Below are positions 17,979-25,775 of a DNA stretch of 64,000 bases, piece by piece. Location: the NCBI RefSeq assembly GCF_026410385.1, contig NZ_JAPMLT010000002.1, positions 531,091 through 595,090 of the forward strand, read 5' to 3'. The stretch's first letter is position 1. Each line of letters starts with the position of its first letter. Position numbers and translations under genes: made by a program. The notes under the pieces are model-generated. The model saw only the letters and a list, made by a program, of their open reading frames with translations. It was not told where the DNA came from and searched no databases. This DNA is from Tumebacillus lacus (GTDB lineage: Bacteria > Bacillota > Bacilli > Tumebacillales > Tumebacillaceae).

Positions 17979-18944
17979 TTATCTGTTCACCGTAAACGAG
18001 TCGAGCAGGTTGTTGTTCACATCGTAGGTCTTGAACGTGGCGAGACCGTCAGCGATGTCGACGACCATGTAGTGGTAGCTCGCCTTCGGACCGACCGTCA
18101 CACCGCGCGAGTCGGACACTTTCGATGAGAGCGGCGCACCGGCCCCGCCGAGCGTCAGTTGGTAGATCGATTTTTCGAACGTGTATCCGTTGCCGTTGAA
18201 GGACGAGTTGATCAGACGGCGGTTGTAGTTGTGTTCGTGACCAACAAAGGCGGCGGTGACGTTGTTGTTGTCGAGCACGTCCCAGAACGCGTCGCGGTTC
18301 GACGGCGAACCGTCCAGCGAGCCGCCGTAGTGCGCGCCGATCGGATACGCCGGCACGTGCCACTGCACAAAGGTATGTTGCTTGCCGCTGGTGGACAACA
18401 CCGAGTTCAGCCAGTTGCGCTGGGTCGTATCGACCACATATTTGCCGCTGGAATTTTTGCGGTCGGAGTTGACCGTGACAAAGCGGGCATTGCCAAAGTC
18501 AAAGTAGTACGCAGTTCGCTGGTAGCCGGAGAGCTGATTGCTCGGCAGGTAGGAGAATTGATTGGAGAAGATCGTCTCGTCATGCTCGTGGTTGCCAAGA
18601 GCGGGATATACCATGTTCAGCGGGTAGTAATCATCCACGATGTTCTTCCAAGCGGTCAACTCCGAGTTGACGGCCGAGCCGCCGTACACTTGGTCACCGG
18701 TGAACAGCAGGAACGAAGGTTGCGGCGAGATGCCTTTCACCTTGGTCAGCAGAGCGCGCAGTTGCGTCTCGTTGACCCCGCTGGACGAACCGCGCGAGTC
18801 CCCCATCACCACAAATCGGAACGATGTCGTGGCCGCTTCCACCTTGTCCGTTTCTTCCACACCCGGCACTCCGCCGGAAAATGCAAACAGCGGTGCGGCG
18901 ACCGCTGCCGCTACAAGCGACAGCATCCATTTTTTCTTTTTCAT
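17979..18944 (-). CDS. Secreted calcineurin-like metallophosphoesterase
   Basis: A 321-residue exported enzyme. The signal peptide starts MKKKKWMLSLVAAAVAAPLF. All metal-binding motifs are present: GDSRG, GDQVYGG, GNHEHDE, QWHVPAYP and GHEHNYNR, in the order expected for purple acid phosphatase-like or PhoD-like secreted enzymes. It likely scavenges phosphate from organic esters outside the cell. It is the first gene of a five-gene operon whose other products are all membrane or exported proteins. Upstream DNA is AT-rich and divergent from the glutathione peroxidase gene; I did not find a convincing Pho box. Confidence 0.88.
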   Translation of the reverse strand: MKKKKWMLSLVAAAVAAPLFAFSGGVPGVEETDKVEAATTSFRFVVMGDSRGSSSGVNETQLRALLTKVKGISPQPSFLLFTGDQVYGGSAVNSELTAWKNIVDDYYPLNMVYPALGNHEHDETIFSNQFSYLPSNQLSGYQRTAYYFDFGNARFVTVNSDRKNSSGKYVVDTTQRNWLNSVLSTSGKQHTFVQWHVPAYPIGAHYGGSLDGSPSNRDAFWDVLDNNNVTAAFVGHEHNYNRRLINSSFNGNGYTFEKSIYQLTLGGAGAPLSSKVSDSRGVTVGPKASYHYMVVDIADGLATFKTYDVNNNLLDSFTVNR

Positions 18945-19035
18945 CTACATGACCTCCTCAGATAACTTCAACCAACAACACAAATTATAATGATAGATTG
19001 TAAATTTAAATTGTGCGTTTCATAGAGATTTGACC

Positions 19036-19041
19036 TATAAT
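19036..19041 (+). promoter_or_regulatory. -10 element upstream of the glutathione peroxidase gene
   Basis: Perfect TATAAT 48 bases before the start codon. The best -35 candidate, TTGTGC at 19011-19016, has a long 19-base spacer, so only the -10 is secure. Confidence 0.5.
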
Positions 19042-19089
19042 GAACGGGTACACCTACATACCAAAAATCCCCACGAGGAGGCATCACCG

Positions 19090-19569
19090 ATGACCCAATC
19101 GATCCACGACATCGCCGTTACCACCGCGTCCGGCGAAACCACCACGCTCGGCGCCTACAAAGGCAAGGCCCTGCTGATCATCAACGTCGCGTCCAAATGC
19201 GGCTTTACCAACCAATACGCAGGACTGCAGTCTCTCCATGAGAAGTACAAAGACCAAGGCCTCGCCGTCCTCGCCTTCCCGTGCAACGACTTCGGCGGGC
19301 AAGAGCCGGGCACCATCGAGGAAGTCCAACAGTTCTGTTCGACCACCTACGGCGTGACGTTCGACCTGTTCGACAAAGTGGGCATCCTCGAAAACACCCA
19401 CCCGCTGTACCAGTACCTGACCGCGCACGCAGAGCCGTCCGGCCAGGTGCAATGGAACTTTGAAAAATTCCTGATCGGCAAAGACGGCGCGATCCTCGGC
19501 CGCTTCGGCTCCCGCGTCAAACCGGACGATGCGGAACTGACCGACGCCATTGAAGCAGCACTCGCCTAA
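19090..19569 (+). CDS. Glutathione peroxidase family thiol peroxidase
   Basis: A 159-residue cytoplasmic peroxidase that reduces hydroperoxides, in Bacilli usually with thioredoxin or bacillithiol as donor. The motifs are complete: NVASKCGFTNQY with the peroxidatic Cys, FPCNDFGGQEPG, and WNFEKFLIGKDG, which carries the Trp-Asn pair of the active site. The peroxidatic position is Cys rather than selenocysteine. GAGGAGG lies 8 bases upstream of ATG 19090; the in-frame ATG at 19030 overlaps the -10 box and is rejected. Single-gene unit with its own terminator. Confidence 0.92.
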   Translation: MTQSIHDIAVTTASGETTTLGAYKGKALLIINVASKCGFTNQYAGLQSLHEKYKDQGLAVLAFPCNDFGGQEPGTIEEVQQFCSTTYGVTFDLFDKVGILENTHPLYQYLTAHAEPSGQVQWNFEKFLIGKDGAILGRFGSRVKPDDAELTDAIEAALA

Positions 19570-19572
19570 CAC

Positions 19573-19607
19573 AAAAAGACCCTGTCACAGAGTGACAGGG
19601 TCTTTTT
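19573..19607. terminator. Bidirectional terminator between peroxidase and DoxX genes
   Basis: Nearly perfect 16-bp hairpin with a 3-base loop and T runs on both strands. The last codons and the stop of the DoxX gene (19585) lie inside the stem. Confidence 0.9.
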
Positions 19608-19992
19608 TATCGCCGGACAAAACGCTCGACAGCCCGTATCCCGACTGACCGGAGATCGCAAAGTACGCCGACATCGCCAGCAGCAGCACTTCAAGCTCCA
19701 TACCGCCGACATAACCGCCTTTCAGTTTGGCAGTGAAGATCGCGCCGACCATCACCACGCCGAACGCAGCGGCGATGTAGCGGGAGAACAAGCCGAGGAT
19801 CAGCAGCGCACCGCCGATCAGTTCGATGTAGCCGACCGGATAAGCGAGGAAGGAGGGGAGACCGAGGGAAGCGAAAAATCCGCCCACTTTGTCGAGGCCC
19901 ATCTGCATTTTTTGCAGGCCGTGCAGCAGAAAGCTCAGGCCGAGCGCGAGACGCAAGATCGTCATCGCCACTTGATGTTGAGGGGTGAACAC
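19585..19992 (-). CDS. DoxX family membrane protein
   Basis: A 135-residue protein with four membrane segments and the DoxX pattern: RLALGLSFLLHGLQKM, then IELIGGALLILGLFSRYIA. In Bacilli such proteins (CatD, YfiD) form part of quinone or thiol-stress detoxification systems. Start is GTG 19992, 9 bases after AAGGAG. The coding sequence ends within the terminator hairpin, so its last residues (KKDPVTL) are set by the hairpin sequence. Divergent from the cupin regulator gene at 20176, which may control it. Confidence 0.85.
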   Translation of the reverse strand: MFTPQHQVAMTILRLALGLSFLLHGLQKMQMGLDKVGGFFASLGLPSFLAYPVGYIELIGGALLILGLFSRYIAAAFGVVMVGAIFTAKLKGGYVGGMELEVLLLAMSAYFAISGQSGYGLSSVLSGDKKDPVTL

Positions 19993-20055
19993 GGAAAACA
20001 GCTCCTTATAGAAATAATAGATTCATATTACAAAACCACCGCACACGAGGTTTCC

Positions 20056-20080
20056 TAATAGAAAACTTTGTTCTCTATTA
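20056..20080. promoter_or_regulatory. Inverted repeat between doxX and cupin regulator genes
   Basis: TAATAG (20056-20061) and CTATTA (20075-20080) separated by 13 bases, in the shared upstream region of the two divergent genes. A partial copy of the left arm, ATAATAGA, is found at 20014-20021. A possible operator; the binding protein is unknown. Confidence 0.35.
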
Positions 20081-20129
20081 CATTCACAAGATATCACCCG
20101 CCCCACTGGTGTGTCAACCCCTTTTTCGC

Positions 20130-20135
20130 TATAAT
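20130..20135 (+). promoter_or_regulatory. -10 element of the cupin regulator gene
   Basis: Perfect TATAAT 40 bases before ATG 20176; no good -35 at normal spacing, which suggests an activated or weak promoter. Confidence 0.5.
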
Positions 20136-20175
20136 AAAACTCAGTTATTTTGCAGAAAACCTAGGAGTGAAGCTC

Positions 20176-20724
20176 ATGGCTCTCGATATCGGCACTTCGA
20201 TCCGTGCCATCCGCAAGCGAAAAGGCATTACGATCCCGCAGTTGTGCGAAGGCACCGGACTGTCAAAAGGCTTCATCAGCAACGTGGAAAACAACAAAAC
20301 GTCCCCTTCGATCGCCACGCTGGAGACGATCGCAAACTACCTGAACGTCCCGGTCGCCTATTTTCTGCTCTCCCGCTCCGAACGGATGGAGATCATCCGC
20401 AAAGACGAGCGCAAAGTGAAATCTTCACCATCCGGCGGCAAGATCGAATACTTGACCAAAGAAGGTCCGCTACGGATGATGATCGCCGAGATGCAGCCCG
20501 GCAGCTCGACGGGAGAGAACCATTCGCATGAGGGGAAAGAAGTGCACCTCGTGCTCTCCGGACGACTGTACATCGAGTTCGGTGAAGAATCGGCCTATGT
20601 GGAGACGGGCGACACGTTTGCGTGGAACGCCATCGTCCCGCATGTTGTGAAAAATGTCGGCGACGACGTGGCGGTGATGCTGATCGCCATCTATAATGAC
20701 AGCGATACCCCCTCGATCTACTAG
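20176..20724 (+). CDS. XRE-family regulator with C-terminal cupin domain
   Basis: A 182-residue regulator. Residues 1-65 form the HTH (IRAIRKRKGITIPQLCEGTGLSKGFISNVEN), and residues 105-180 a cupin barrel with metal-type residues in GENHSHEGKEVHLVLSGRL and WNAIVPHVVKN. Proteins of this build sense small ligands and control neighbouring metabolic or stress genes. ATG 20176 is chosen for the AGGAG site 8 bases upstream. It is divergent from the DoxX gene, the most likely target, and ends at a terminator. Confidence 0.85.
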   Translation: MALDIGTSIRAIRKRKGITIPQLCEGTGLSKGFISNVENNKTSPSIATLETIANYLNVPVAYFLLSRSERMEIIRKDERKVKSSPSGGKIEYLTKEGPLRMMIAEMQPGSSTGENHSHEGKEVHLVLSGRLYIEFGEESAYVETGDTFAWNAIVPHVVKNVGDDVAVMLIAIYNDSDTPSIY

Positions 20725-20740
20725 AGAACGACAAAAAAGG

Positions 20741-20771
20741 GCCCGGCTGTGTGATGTCCACACGGCCGGGC
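20741..20771. terminator. Hairpin terminator between cupin regulator and 20875 gene
   Basis: GCCCGGCTGTGTG and CACACGGCCGGGC arms around a short loop. The T run is strong on the minus strand (CCTTTTTTG) and weaker on the plus strand. Confidence 0.8.
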
Positions 20772-20823
20772 TTTCAAGTTGAGGGGTATTTCATCAAAGC
20801 TCATTTCCAAATGGGTTGATAAC

Positions 20824-20838
20824 TGAGAACCGATCTCA
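20824..20838. promoter_or_regulatory. Fur-box-like palindrome 2
   Basis: TGAGA-N5-TCTCA, a palindrome with partial match to TGATAATNATTATCA. It would lie 5-20 bases downstream of the sRNA start. Confidence 0.35.
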
Positions 20839-20849
20839 ATTACACACTT

Positions 20850-20879
20850 ATCTTACCATCATTGAGAATGGTTTTCAAT
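20850..20879 (-). promoter_or_regulatory. Promoter overlapped by Fur-box-like palindrome 1
   Basis: The palindrome ATTGAGAATGGTTTTCAAT (20861-20879, 7 of 8 pairs) covers the -35 and spacer of the minus-strand promoter TTGAAA-N17-TAAGAT. It resembles Fur/PerR/Zur-type boxes, with TGAGAAT against TGATAAT. Confidence 0.45.
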
Positions 20880-21171
20880 GGGCAATTTCCGCTTCCGCAG
20901 CGGGCGCGAGGTCAGACTCGTCTTGGAACAAGACTTCAAACACTTCGCCGTGCTGGAGGATGATGATGTTTTTCTTGCGCACCTTCATCACCGCGACCTC
21001 CGGTTTTTGCCGCATCGATTCGATGTAGTCGTCCGGCACTTCGCCCGCATCGCTGACGGTGATGCCTTGGATCTCTTTCTCCTCGTTTTCACCGAGTTCC
21101 GTGTCTTGCAATTCCTCGAACAGGTCTGAGAAGACCTCGTAATTTTTCGTATAGACCGTCACACATCTCAT
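20875..21171 (-). CDS. Conserved-looking small acidic protein, unknown function
   Basis: A 98-residue soluble acidic protein; no membrane segment, no Cys cluster. Two blocks look structured: MRCVTVYTKNYEVFSDLFEEL at the start, and VAVMKVRKKNIIILQHGEVFEVLF near the end, which reads like a beta hairpin. I cannot name a family with certainty. Its 3' end overlaps the Fur-like promoter of the sRNA candidate. The upstream ribosome binding site (GGGAGAACC) is weak to moderate. Confidence 0.65.
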   Translation of the reverse strand: MRCVTVYTKNYEVFSDLFEELQDTELGENEEKEIQGITVSDAGEVPDDYIESMRQKPEVAVMKVRKKNIIILQHGEVFEVLFQDESDLAPAAEAEIAH

Positions 21172-21313
21172 AGGTTCTCCCGCTCCTTCGCATGGTCACT
21201 CGTTTGGTAACTATCGGAAATTAGGATGGACAAAAGATCGGGGGATTATGCGATTTCCCATTTTCGATTATGATGAAAGAAGTGTGTGATTCCCGCAGAA
21301 AAGAGGACCTTTC

Positions 21314-22540
21314 ATGTTTCGCTCCTTAAAAGAATATCCCCGGATCATGTGGATCATCTGCATCGGGGTGGCGATCTCGGCGATTGGCGAGTCGTTTCTC
21401 TGGCCGCTGACGACCACCTATATCCACGTCACGCTCGGCAAATCGCTGACAGTCGCCACGCTGGTGTTGCTGTTGCAATACACCGGCTGTCTGATCGGCA
21501 ATCTCGTCGGCGGCATGCTGTTCGACCGCTGGGACGGGCGCAAGACGATCGCGCTGGCGATCACCGGCGCGATCGTGCTTCTGCTGCTGATGTCGCTGCA
21601 GCTCGGCTTTGTCCAGTACGTCATCTTCCTCGTTTTGCTCGGGATCTGCAACGGCATGATCTGGCCGCTGCAGCGGGCGCTCGGCGCGACGTTGTGGCCG
21701 GAAGGGGGGAGGCGGGCGATGAACATGATCTACGTCGCCAACAACCTCGGCGTCGCCATCGGTGCGGCATCCGGCGGTCTGCTGGCATCGCACTCCTTCT
21801 CGATGGCGTTCCTTGGCAATGCGCTCACGTACGCCGTGTTCCTCGCCATCTTCCTGATCAACATCAAGCCCACTCACCTGATCCGCCAAAAAGAAGCGCA
21901 AAAGCAACGCGCCGCCGCACCGGCTGTGCGCGTCTCGATGCGCGTCTGGGCCTCGCTCGGGGCGATCTCCGTCGGCCTGACCGTGCTCGTGATCACCTAC
22001 GTGCAGTGGCAGACGACGCTGTCCACCTACGTGCAGGCGCTCGGTGTGACGATGCCGCTCTACTCGTTCCTGTGGACGCTCAACGGTCTTGTGATCGTGC
22101 TGGGGCAGCCGATCCTCTCCTGGGCCTTGCACAAGAGCCGCCTGTCGATCCAAGGGCAGATCATCATCGGTGCGCTGATCTTCATCCTCTCGTGGATGAT
22201 CATCTCCTCGACGACCGCCTATCTTGGATTTGCCATCGCGATGTGCATCATCACCGTCGGCGAGATGCTGGTCTGGCCCGGCGTCCCGGCCATCGCCGCC
22301 GAACTAGCCCCCAGCGGGCGAGAGGGCATCTTCCAAGGCATCGCCTTCTCCGGGCAGTCGGTCGGCCGGATGATCGGACCGCTCCTCGGCGGCTTCCTCT
22401 ATGAGCAGCACTCGTCAGACAGCATGATCCTGACGATGACGGCGATCTCGGTGGTCGCACTGGGATGCTTCTTGCTCTACGGACGACTGGGGCGCAGGAG
22501 CACCCCGCACGACGTATCCGCTGCGCCGCCTTCCCTCTAA
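21314..22540 (+). CDS. MFS transporter
   Basis: A 408-residue, 12-helix major facilitator. The loop 2-3 motif A is recognisable in NLVGGMLFDRWDGRKT, and the second half repeats the fold (GRMIGPLLGGFLY near helix 11). This form is typical of drug or small-metabolite exporters (DHA1); the substrate cannot be told. The start has GAGG 6-7 bases upstream. The lipoprotein gene follows 22 bases later and is probably co-transcribed. Confidence 0.85.
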   Translation: MFRSLKEYPRIMWIICIGVAISAIGESFLWPLTTTYIHVTLGKSLTVATLVLLLQYTGCLIGNLVGGMLFDRWDGRKTIALAITGAIVLLLLMSLQLGFVQYVIFLVLLGICNGMIWPLQRALGATLWPEGGRRAMNMIYVANNLGVAIGAASGGLLASHSFSMAFLGNALTYAVFLAIFLINIKPTHLIRQKEAQKQRAAAPAVRVSMRVWASLGAISVGLTVLVITYVQWQTTLSTYVQALGVTMPLYSFLWTLNGLVIVLGQPILSWALHKSRLSIQGQIIIGALIFILSWMIISSTTAYLGFAIAMCIITVGEMLVWPGVPAIAAELAPSGREGIFQGIAFSGQSVGRMIGPLLGGFLYEQHSSDSMILTMTAISVVALGCFLLYGRLGRRSTPHDVSAAPPSL

Positions 22541-22562
22541 ACAAAAGGAGGATGTCACGTCT

Positions 22563-23132
22563 ATGAAACGTCTCTTCTGTGCATTGACCCTGTCTGTCGG
22601 TCTTTCCTTATCTGTTGCGGGGTGCCAGTCATCTGATTCGAACATTGGCAACGCATCCCCGATCGCGCAGGAATCGAAATATCAAGACGCGATCCAATCG
22701 TGGGGGGAGCCCGCTTACCTCCCGACCTATCTCCCGAAACATGACTCACTTGAGATGGTAACCGTTCAGGAAAAAGAGGACAAAAGTCTCAACATCGTCA
22801 CATACATCGTGCAGATCAATCAGACCCACACATCTGCCAAGGAGATCGTATCCCTCAAGTATGGGTTTGCAGAAAAGCGAGAAACTGTCCAAGAGACGAT
22901 CAAGCGCCTCTCCAAGCCAGGGGGCAGAACGGAGTTTGGCTATCAAGAGATCGAGAAAATCAAGGTGGGAGACGCAGACGGCTATTGGTATCGCGTGCGC
23001 GACAAACATGGTGATACCCAAGTCGCCGAATTGATTTTCGACACCATCCATGTCTCCCTCCACAGCGAAAAAGTTGACAAAACAGAGTTTATGAAGATCG
23101 TCAACAGCTTGCGAAAAGTCAAGCCAGACTGA
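22563..23132 (+). CDS. Lipoprotein with DUF4367-like domain
   Basis: A 189-residue lipoprotein with lipobox SVAGC at residues 17-21. The mature part includes PAYLPTYLPKHDSL, then VQINQTHTSAKEI, and near the end a DGYWYRVRDKHGDTQVAELIF strand pair. The WGEPAYLPTYLP opening recalls DUF4367 outer-face domains of Bacilli, which are found in anti-sigma or sporulation-linked lipoproteins. AAGGAGG precedes the ATG by 11 bases. It follows the MFS gene and ends at a strong terminator. Confidence 0.75.
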   Translation: MKRLFCALTLSVGLSLSVAGCQSSDSNIGNASPIAQESKYQDAIQSWGEPAYLPTYLPKHDSLEMVTVQEKEDKSLNIVTYIVQINQTHTSAKEIVSLKYGFAEKRETVQETIKRLSKPGGRTEFGYQEIEKIKVGDADGYWYRVRDKHGDTQVAELIFDTIHVSLHSEKVDKTEFMKIVNSLRKVKPD

Positions 23133-23145
23133 TCAACACAAAAAT

Positions 23146-23194
23146 ACCCCTTCCCAGCACACAGATCACACATGCTGGAAAGGGGTGTTTTTTA
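23146..23194. terminator. Bidirectional terminator
   Basis: Long stem ACCCCTTCCCAGCA/TGCTGGAAAGGGGT (23146-23159 with 23173-23186) with T runs on both strands, between the lipoprotein and ABC-F genes. Confidence 0.85.
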
Positions 23195-23217
23195 ATGACT
23201 TATCACAACAGATGGAC

Positions 23218-24831
23218 CTACGCGTACATCGTCGCTTGCTTCTCTTTGATTACCGGGTCTTCGAGGTACTCGTCGTAGGTGGTCGCTTTGTCGATCAGGC
23301 CGTTCGGGGTCAGTTCCATGATCCGGTTGGCGATCGTCTGCACGAACTGGTGGTCGTGGGAGACGAACAGCAGGGAGCCGGTGTAGTTGATCAAGCCGTT
23401 GTTGAGCGCGGTGATCGATTCGAGGTCCAAGTGGTTGGTCGGCTCGTCCATCATCAACACGTTCGCTTGCTTGAGCATCATCATCGACAGCATGCAGCGC
23501 ACTTTCTCACCGCCGGAGAGCACGTTGGCTTTCTTCAGCGACTCTTCGCCGGAGAACAGCATGCGGCCGAGGAAGCCGCGGACAAACGTCTCGTCCGGGT
23601 CTTTGGAATACTGACGCAGCCAGTCGACGAGGTTCAGGTCGGTGTCAAAGTAGTCCTTGTTGTCCTTCGGGAAATAGGCATTGGTCGTGGTCACGCCAAA
23701 TTTGAACTCGCCGCTGTCCGGCTCGATCTCGCCTGCGAGCACTTGGAACAGGGTGGTCTTTGCCAGCTCATCCGGGCCGACAAACGCGATCTTGTCCCCT
23801 TTGTTGACGGTGAAGGAGATGTTGTTCAGCACCTTGACGCCTTCGATGGTGACGGTGAGATCGGAGACGGTCAGGATGTCATTGCCCGCCTCACGCTCCG
23901 GCTTGAAGTCGATAAACGGATATTTGCGGCTCGACGGACGGATGTCGTCGAGGGTGATCTTATCGAGCTGTTTCTTACGAGAAGTCGCCTGCTTCGACTT
24001 GGAAGCGTTGGCGGAGAAGCGGCGGATAAACTCTTCCAGCTCTTTGATCTTCTCTTCTTTTTTCTTGTTGACGTTCTTTTGCAGCTGCATCGCCAGTTGG
24101 GAGGACTCGAACCAGAAGTCGTAGTTGCCCACGTACAGCTGGATCTTGCCAAAGTCGATGTCGGCGATGTGCGTGCAGACTTGGTTCAGGAAGTGACGGT
24201 CATGGGAAACGACGATGACGGTGTTTTGGTAGCCGTGCAGGAAGTTCTCCAGCCATTTGATCGATTCCATGTCCAAGTGGTTGGTCGGCTCGTCCAGCAG
24301 CAGGATGTCCGGGTTGCCGAACAGGGCCTGAGCGAGCAGGACGCGGACTTTCTCCGAGCCGTCGAGGTCTTTCATCAATTTGTCGTGCATCGATTCCGGG
24401 ATGCCAAGGCCGGAGAGCAACTCCGCCGCTTCCGACTCCGCGACCCAGCCGTTCAGCTCGGCAAACTCGCCTTCGAGCTCTGCGGCACGCATGCCGTCTT
24501 CGTCGGTCATCTCCGGCTTTGCGTAGATCTCGTCGCGCTCGATCATGATGTCATAGAGGCGCTTGTGGCCGTAGATGACGGTGCGCAGGACTTGGAATTC
24601 GTCAAATTCGAAGTGGTTCTGCTTGAGGATCGCCAGACGCTCGCCCGGCGTGATGTTGACTTCGCCCTTGCTCGGGTCGATCTCGCCGGAGAGGATTTTC
24701 AGAAACGTGGACTTGCCTGCGCCGTTCGCTCCGATCAGGCCGTAGCAGTTGCCCGGCGTGAACTTGATCGAGACGTCTTCAAACAGGGCGCGCTTGCCAT
24801 ATCGTAAAGTGATACCTTGAGTGCTGATCAT
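23218..24831 (-). CDS. ABC-F family ATPase (YkpA/YbiT type)
   Basis: A soluble protein of 537 residues with two ATP-binding domains and no membrane part. Domain 1 opens ITLRYGKRALFEDVSIKF with Walker A GANGAGKST; domain 2 has the altered P-loop VGPDELAKTT in place of GxxGxGKST, a deviation known from the YkpA/YbiT branch. Both halves have LSG-type signatures (LSGGEKVR; DGSEKVR variant) and DEPTNHLD Walker B motifs. The linker is Lys/Arg-rich. ABC-F proteins act on the ribosome at the E site. ATG 24831 gives the normal N-terminus; an earlier ATG (24846) directly abuts the GG-rich site. Confidence 0.9.
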   Translation of the reverse strand: MISTQGITLRYGKRALFEDVSIKFTPGNCYGLIGANGAGKSTFLKILSGEIDPSKGEVNITPGERLAILKQNHFEFDEFQVLRTVIYGHKRLYDIMIERDEIYAKPEMTDEDGMRAAELEGEFAELNGWVAESEAAELLSGLGIPESMHDKLMKDLDGSEKVRVLLAQALFGNPDILLLDEPTNHLDMESIKWLENFLHGYQNTVIVVSHDRHFLNQVCTHIADIDFGKIQLYVGNYDFWFESSQLAMQLQKNVNKKKEEKIKELEEFIRRFSANASKSKQATSRKKQLDKITLDDIRPSSRKYPFIDFKPEREAGNDILTVSDLTVTIEGVKVLNNISFTVNKGDKIAFVGPDELAKTTLFQVLAGEIEPDSGEFKFGVTTTNAYFPKDNKDYFDTDLNLVDWLRQYSKDPDETFVRGFLGRMLFSGEESLKKANVLSGGEKVRCMLSMMMLKQANVLMMDEPTNHLDLESITALNNGLINYTGSLLFVSHDHQFVQTIANRIMELTPNGLIDKATTYDEYLEDPVIKEKQATMYA

Positions 24832-24900
24832 ATGTGGTTGTACCATCCTTTTCTTTGTTTCATAAAGAAGTGCCACTATCCATAATAGCACAGAAACATC

Positions 24901-24927
24901 AAAAACCCTCATCAAGTGAGGGTTTTT
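24901..24927 (-). terminator. Terminator of spo0M
   Basis: Perfect 11-bp stem with a 5-base loop and T run, 7 bases after the spo0M stop codon. Confidence 0.85.
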
Positions 24928-24934
24928 ACAAATT

Positions 24935-25708
24935 TTATCGACGGAACGCGCTCGGCAGGTGCCGCTTGCCGCCGTAGGAGCGCGGGTTGGCGAGCGTCTC
25001 CTCGATGGCACGGCGCAGATGGGAGGCAACCTGCGCCCGGTCGGTGAGCACCTCGTTGGAGAGGAACACCTCGCGCTTGACCTCGATCTCGCTGAATCCG
25101 AGCAGTGTCGGCAGGTCGAGCTCCATCAGCAGACGCACACCGTCCGCTTCGACAGCCGCTTCAAACTCCAACTCGTTCAGGCGGCTGTAGTAGTCCTCCG
25201 GCACCGCGTAGGCGAACTCTTGGTTGTAGCCGTTGAATTCGCCGGAGTCATGCTTTTCCCGGAAGCCCATGTCGGCGATCGCGTCGAGCACGGCCGCAAA
25301 GCGGGGGGAGGGGAGGAGGGTGATCGCATCCCGGTCGCCGCTGTCGAGACCCTCTTCGATATCCAGATTGGTGGAGAAATAATACGACGCGTGGCGGCGG
25401 GAGACCGGCAGATTTTCCGGCAGGGTAAAGCGCACGTCCAGCGTCTTGCGCTCGCCCGGCGGCAGGTCAAACGCGCCGCTGACCGGGATGCTGGCGATCA
25501 CCGGGTAGATCGCGCTGTCTTCATATTTCATCTTCAAGTTCAAATCGAGCGTGATCCCGTTGATCGACTGTTCGACGTTGCCGCCGACGATTTGAAATTG
25601 GCCTTCCACTGTATCACCGAGACGATATTGATTGCCATTCAGTTGAAAATCGATCTGTGCAGATCCGACACCGATTTTGGCCATGAATTTTTTAAACACT
25701 CGGCTCAC
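24935..25708 (-). CDS. spo0M: Sporulation-control protein Spo0M
   Basis: A 257-residue cytoplasmic protein with the arrestin-like Spo0M fold. The N-terminus MSRVFKKFMAKIGVGSAQID and the block LPVSRRHASYYFSTNLDIEEGLD are the family hallmarks. Spo0M modulates entry into sporulation and cell-envelope processes in B. subtilis. The upstream region holds a perfect sigma-W type promoter (25742-25767) just behind the stop of the YugP gene. GGATGGAG precedes the start. It is terminated by its own hairpin. Confidence 0.92.
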   Translation of the reverse strand: MSRVFKKFMAKIGVGSAQIDFQLNGNQYRLGDTVEGQFQIVGGNVEQSINGITLDLNLKMKYEDSAIYPVIASIPVSGAFDLPPGERKTLDVRFTLPENLPVSRRHASYYFSTNLDIEEGLDSGDRDAITLLPSPRFAAVLDAIADMGFREKHDSGEFNGYNQEFAYAVPEDYYSRLNELEFEAAVEADGVRLLMELDLPTLLGFSEIEVKREVFLSNEVLTDRAQVASHLRRAIEETLANPRSYGGKRHLPSAFRR

Positions 25709-25741
25709 TCCATCCTGTTGTCGTTTTCACTTACTGAGGTA

Positions 25742-25767
25742 TACGCAGGCAGGGGAGAGAGGTTTCA
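25742..25767 (-). promoter_or_regulatory. ECF sigma-W type promoter of spo0M
   Basis: TGAAAC (25762-25767), 16-base spacer, CGTA (25742-25745), matching the sigma-W consensus TGAAAC-N16-CGTA exactly. It starts transcription just upstream of the spo0M coding region. Confidence 0.75.
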
Positions 25768-25775
25768 GTCTTTTT

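Larger units (their letters stand above)
20735..20843 (-). ncRNA. Candidate Fur-controlled small RNA (FsrA-like layout)
   Basis: A possible 105-110 nt transcript in the gap between the cupin regulator and the 20875 gene. Promoter: TTGAAA (20873-20878), 17-base spacer, TAAGAT (20850-20855), predicted start near 20843. End: a strong hairpin at 20741-20771 with a six-T run on the minus strand. Two Fur-box-like palindromes frame the start. The RNA holds an unpaired-looking C-rich stretch (ACCCCUCAA, 20780-20788) ahead of the terminator, which could pair with Shine-Dalgarno sequences, as the iron-sparing RNA FsrA of B. subtilis does. It could instead be just the 3' UTR of the 20875 gene. Confidence 0.4.
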
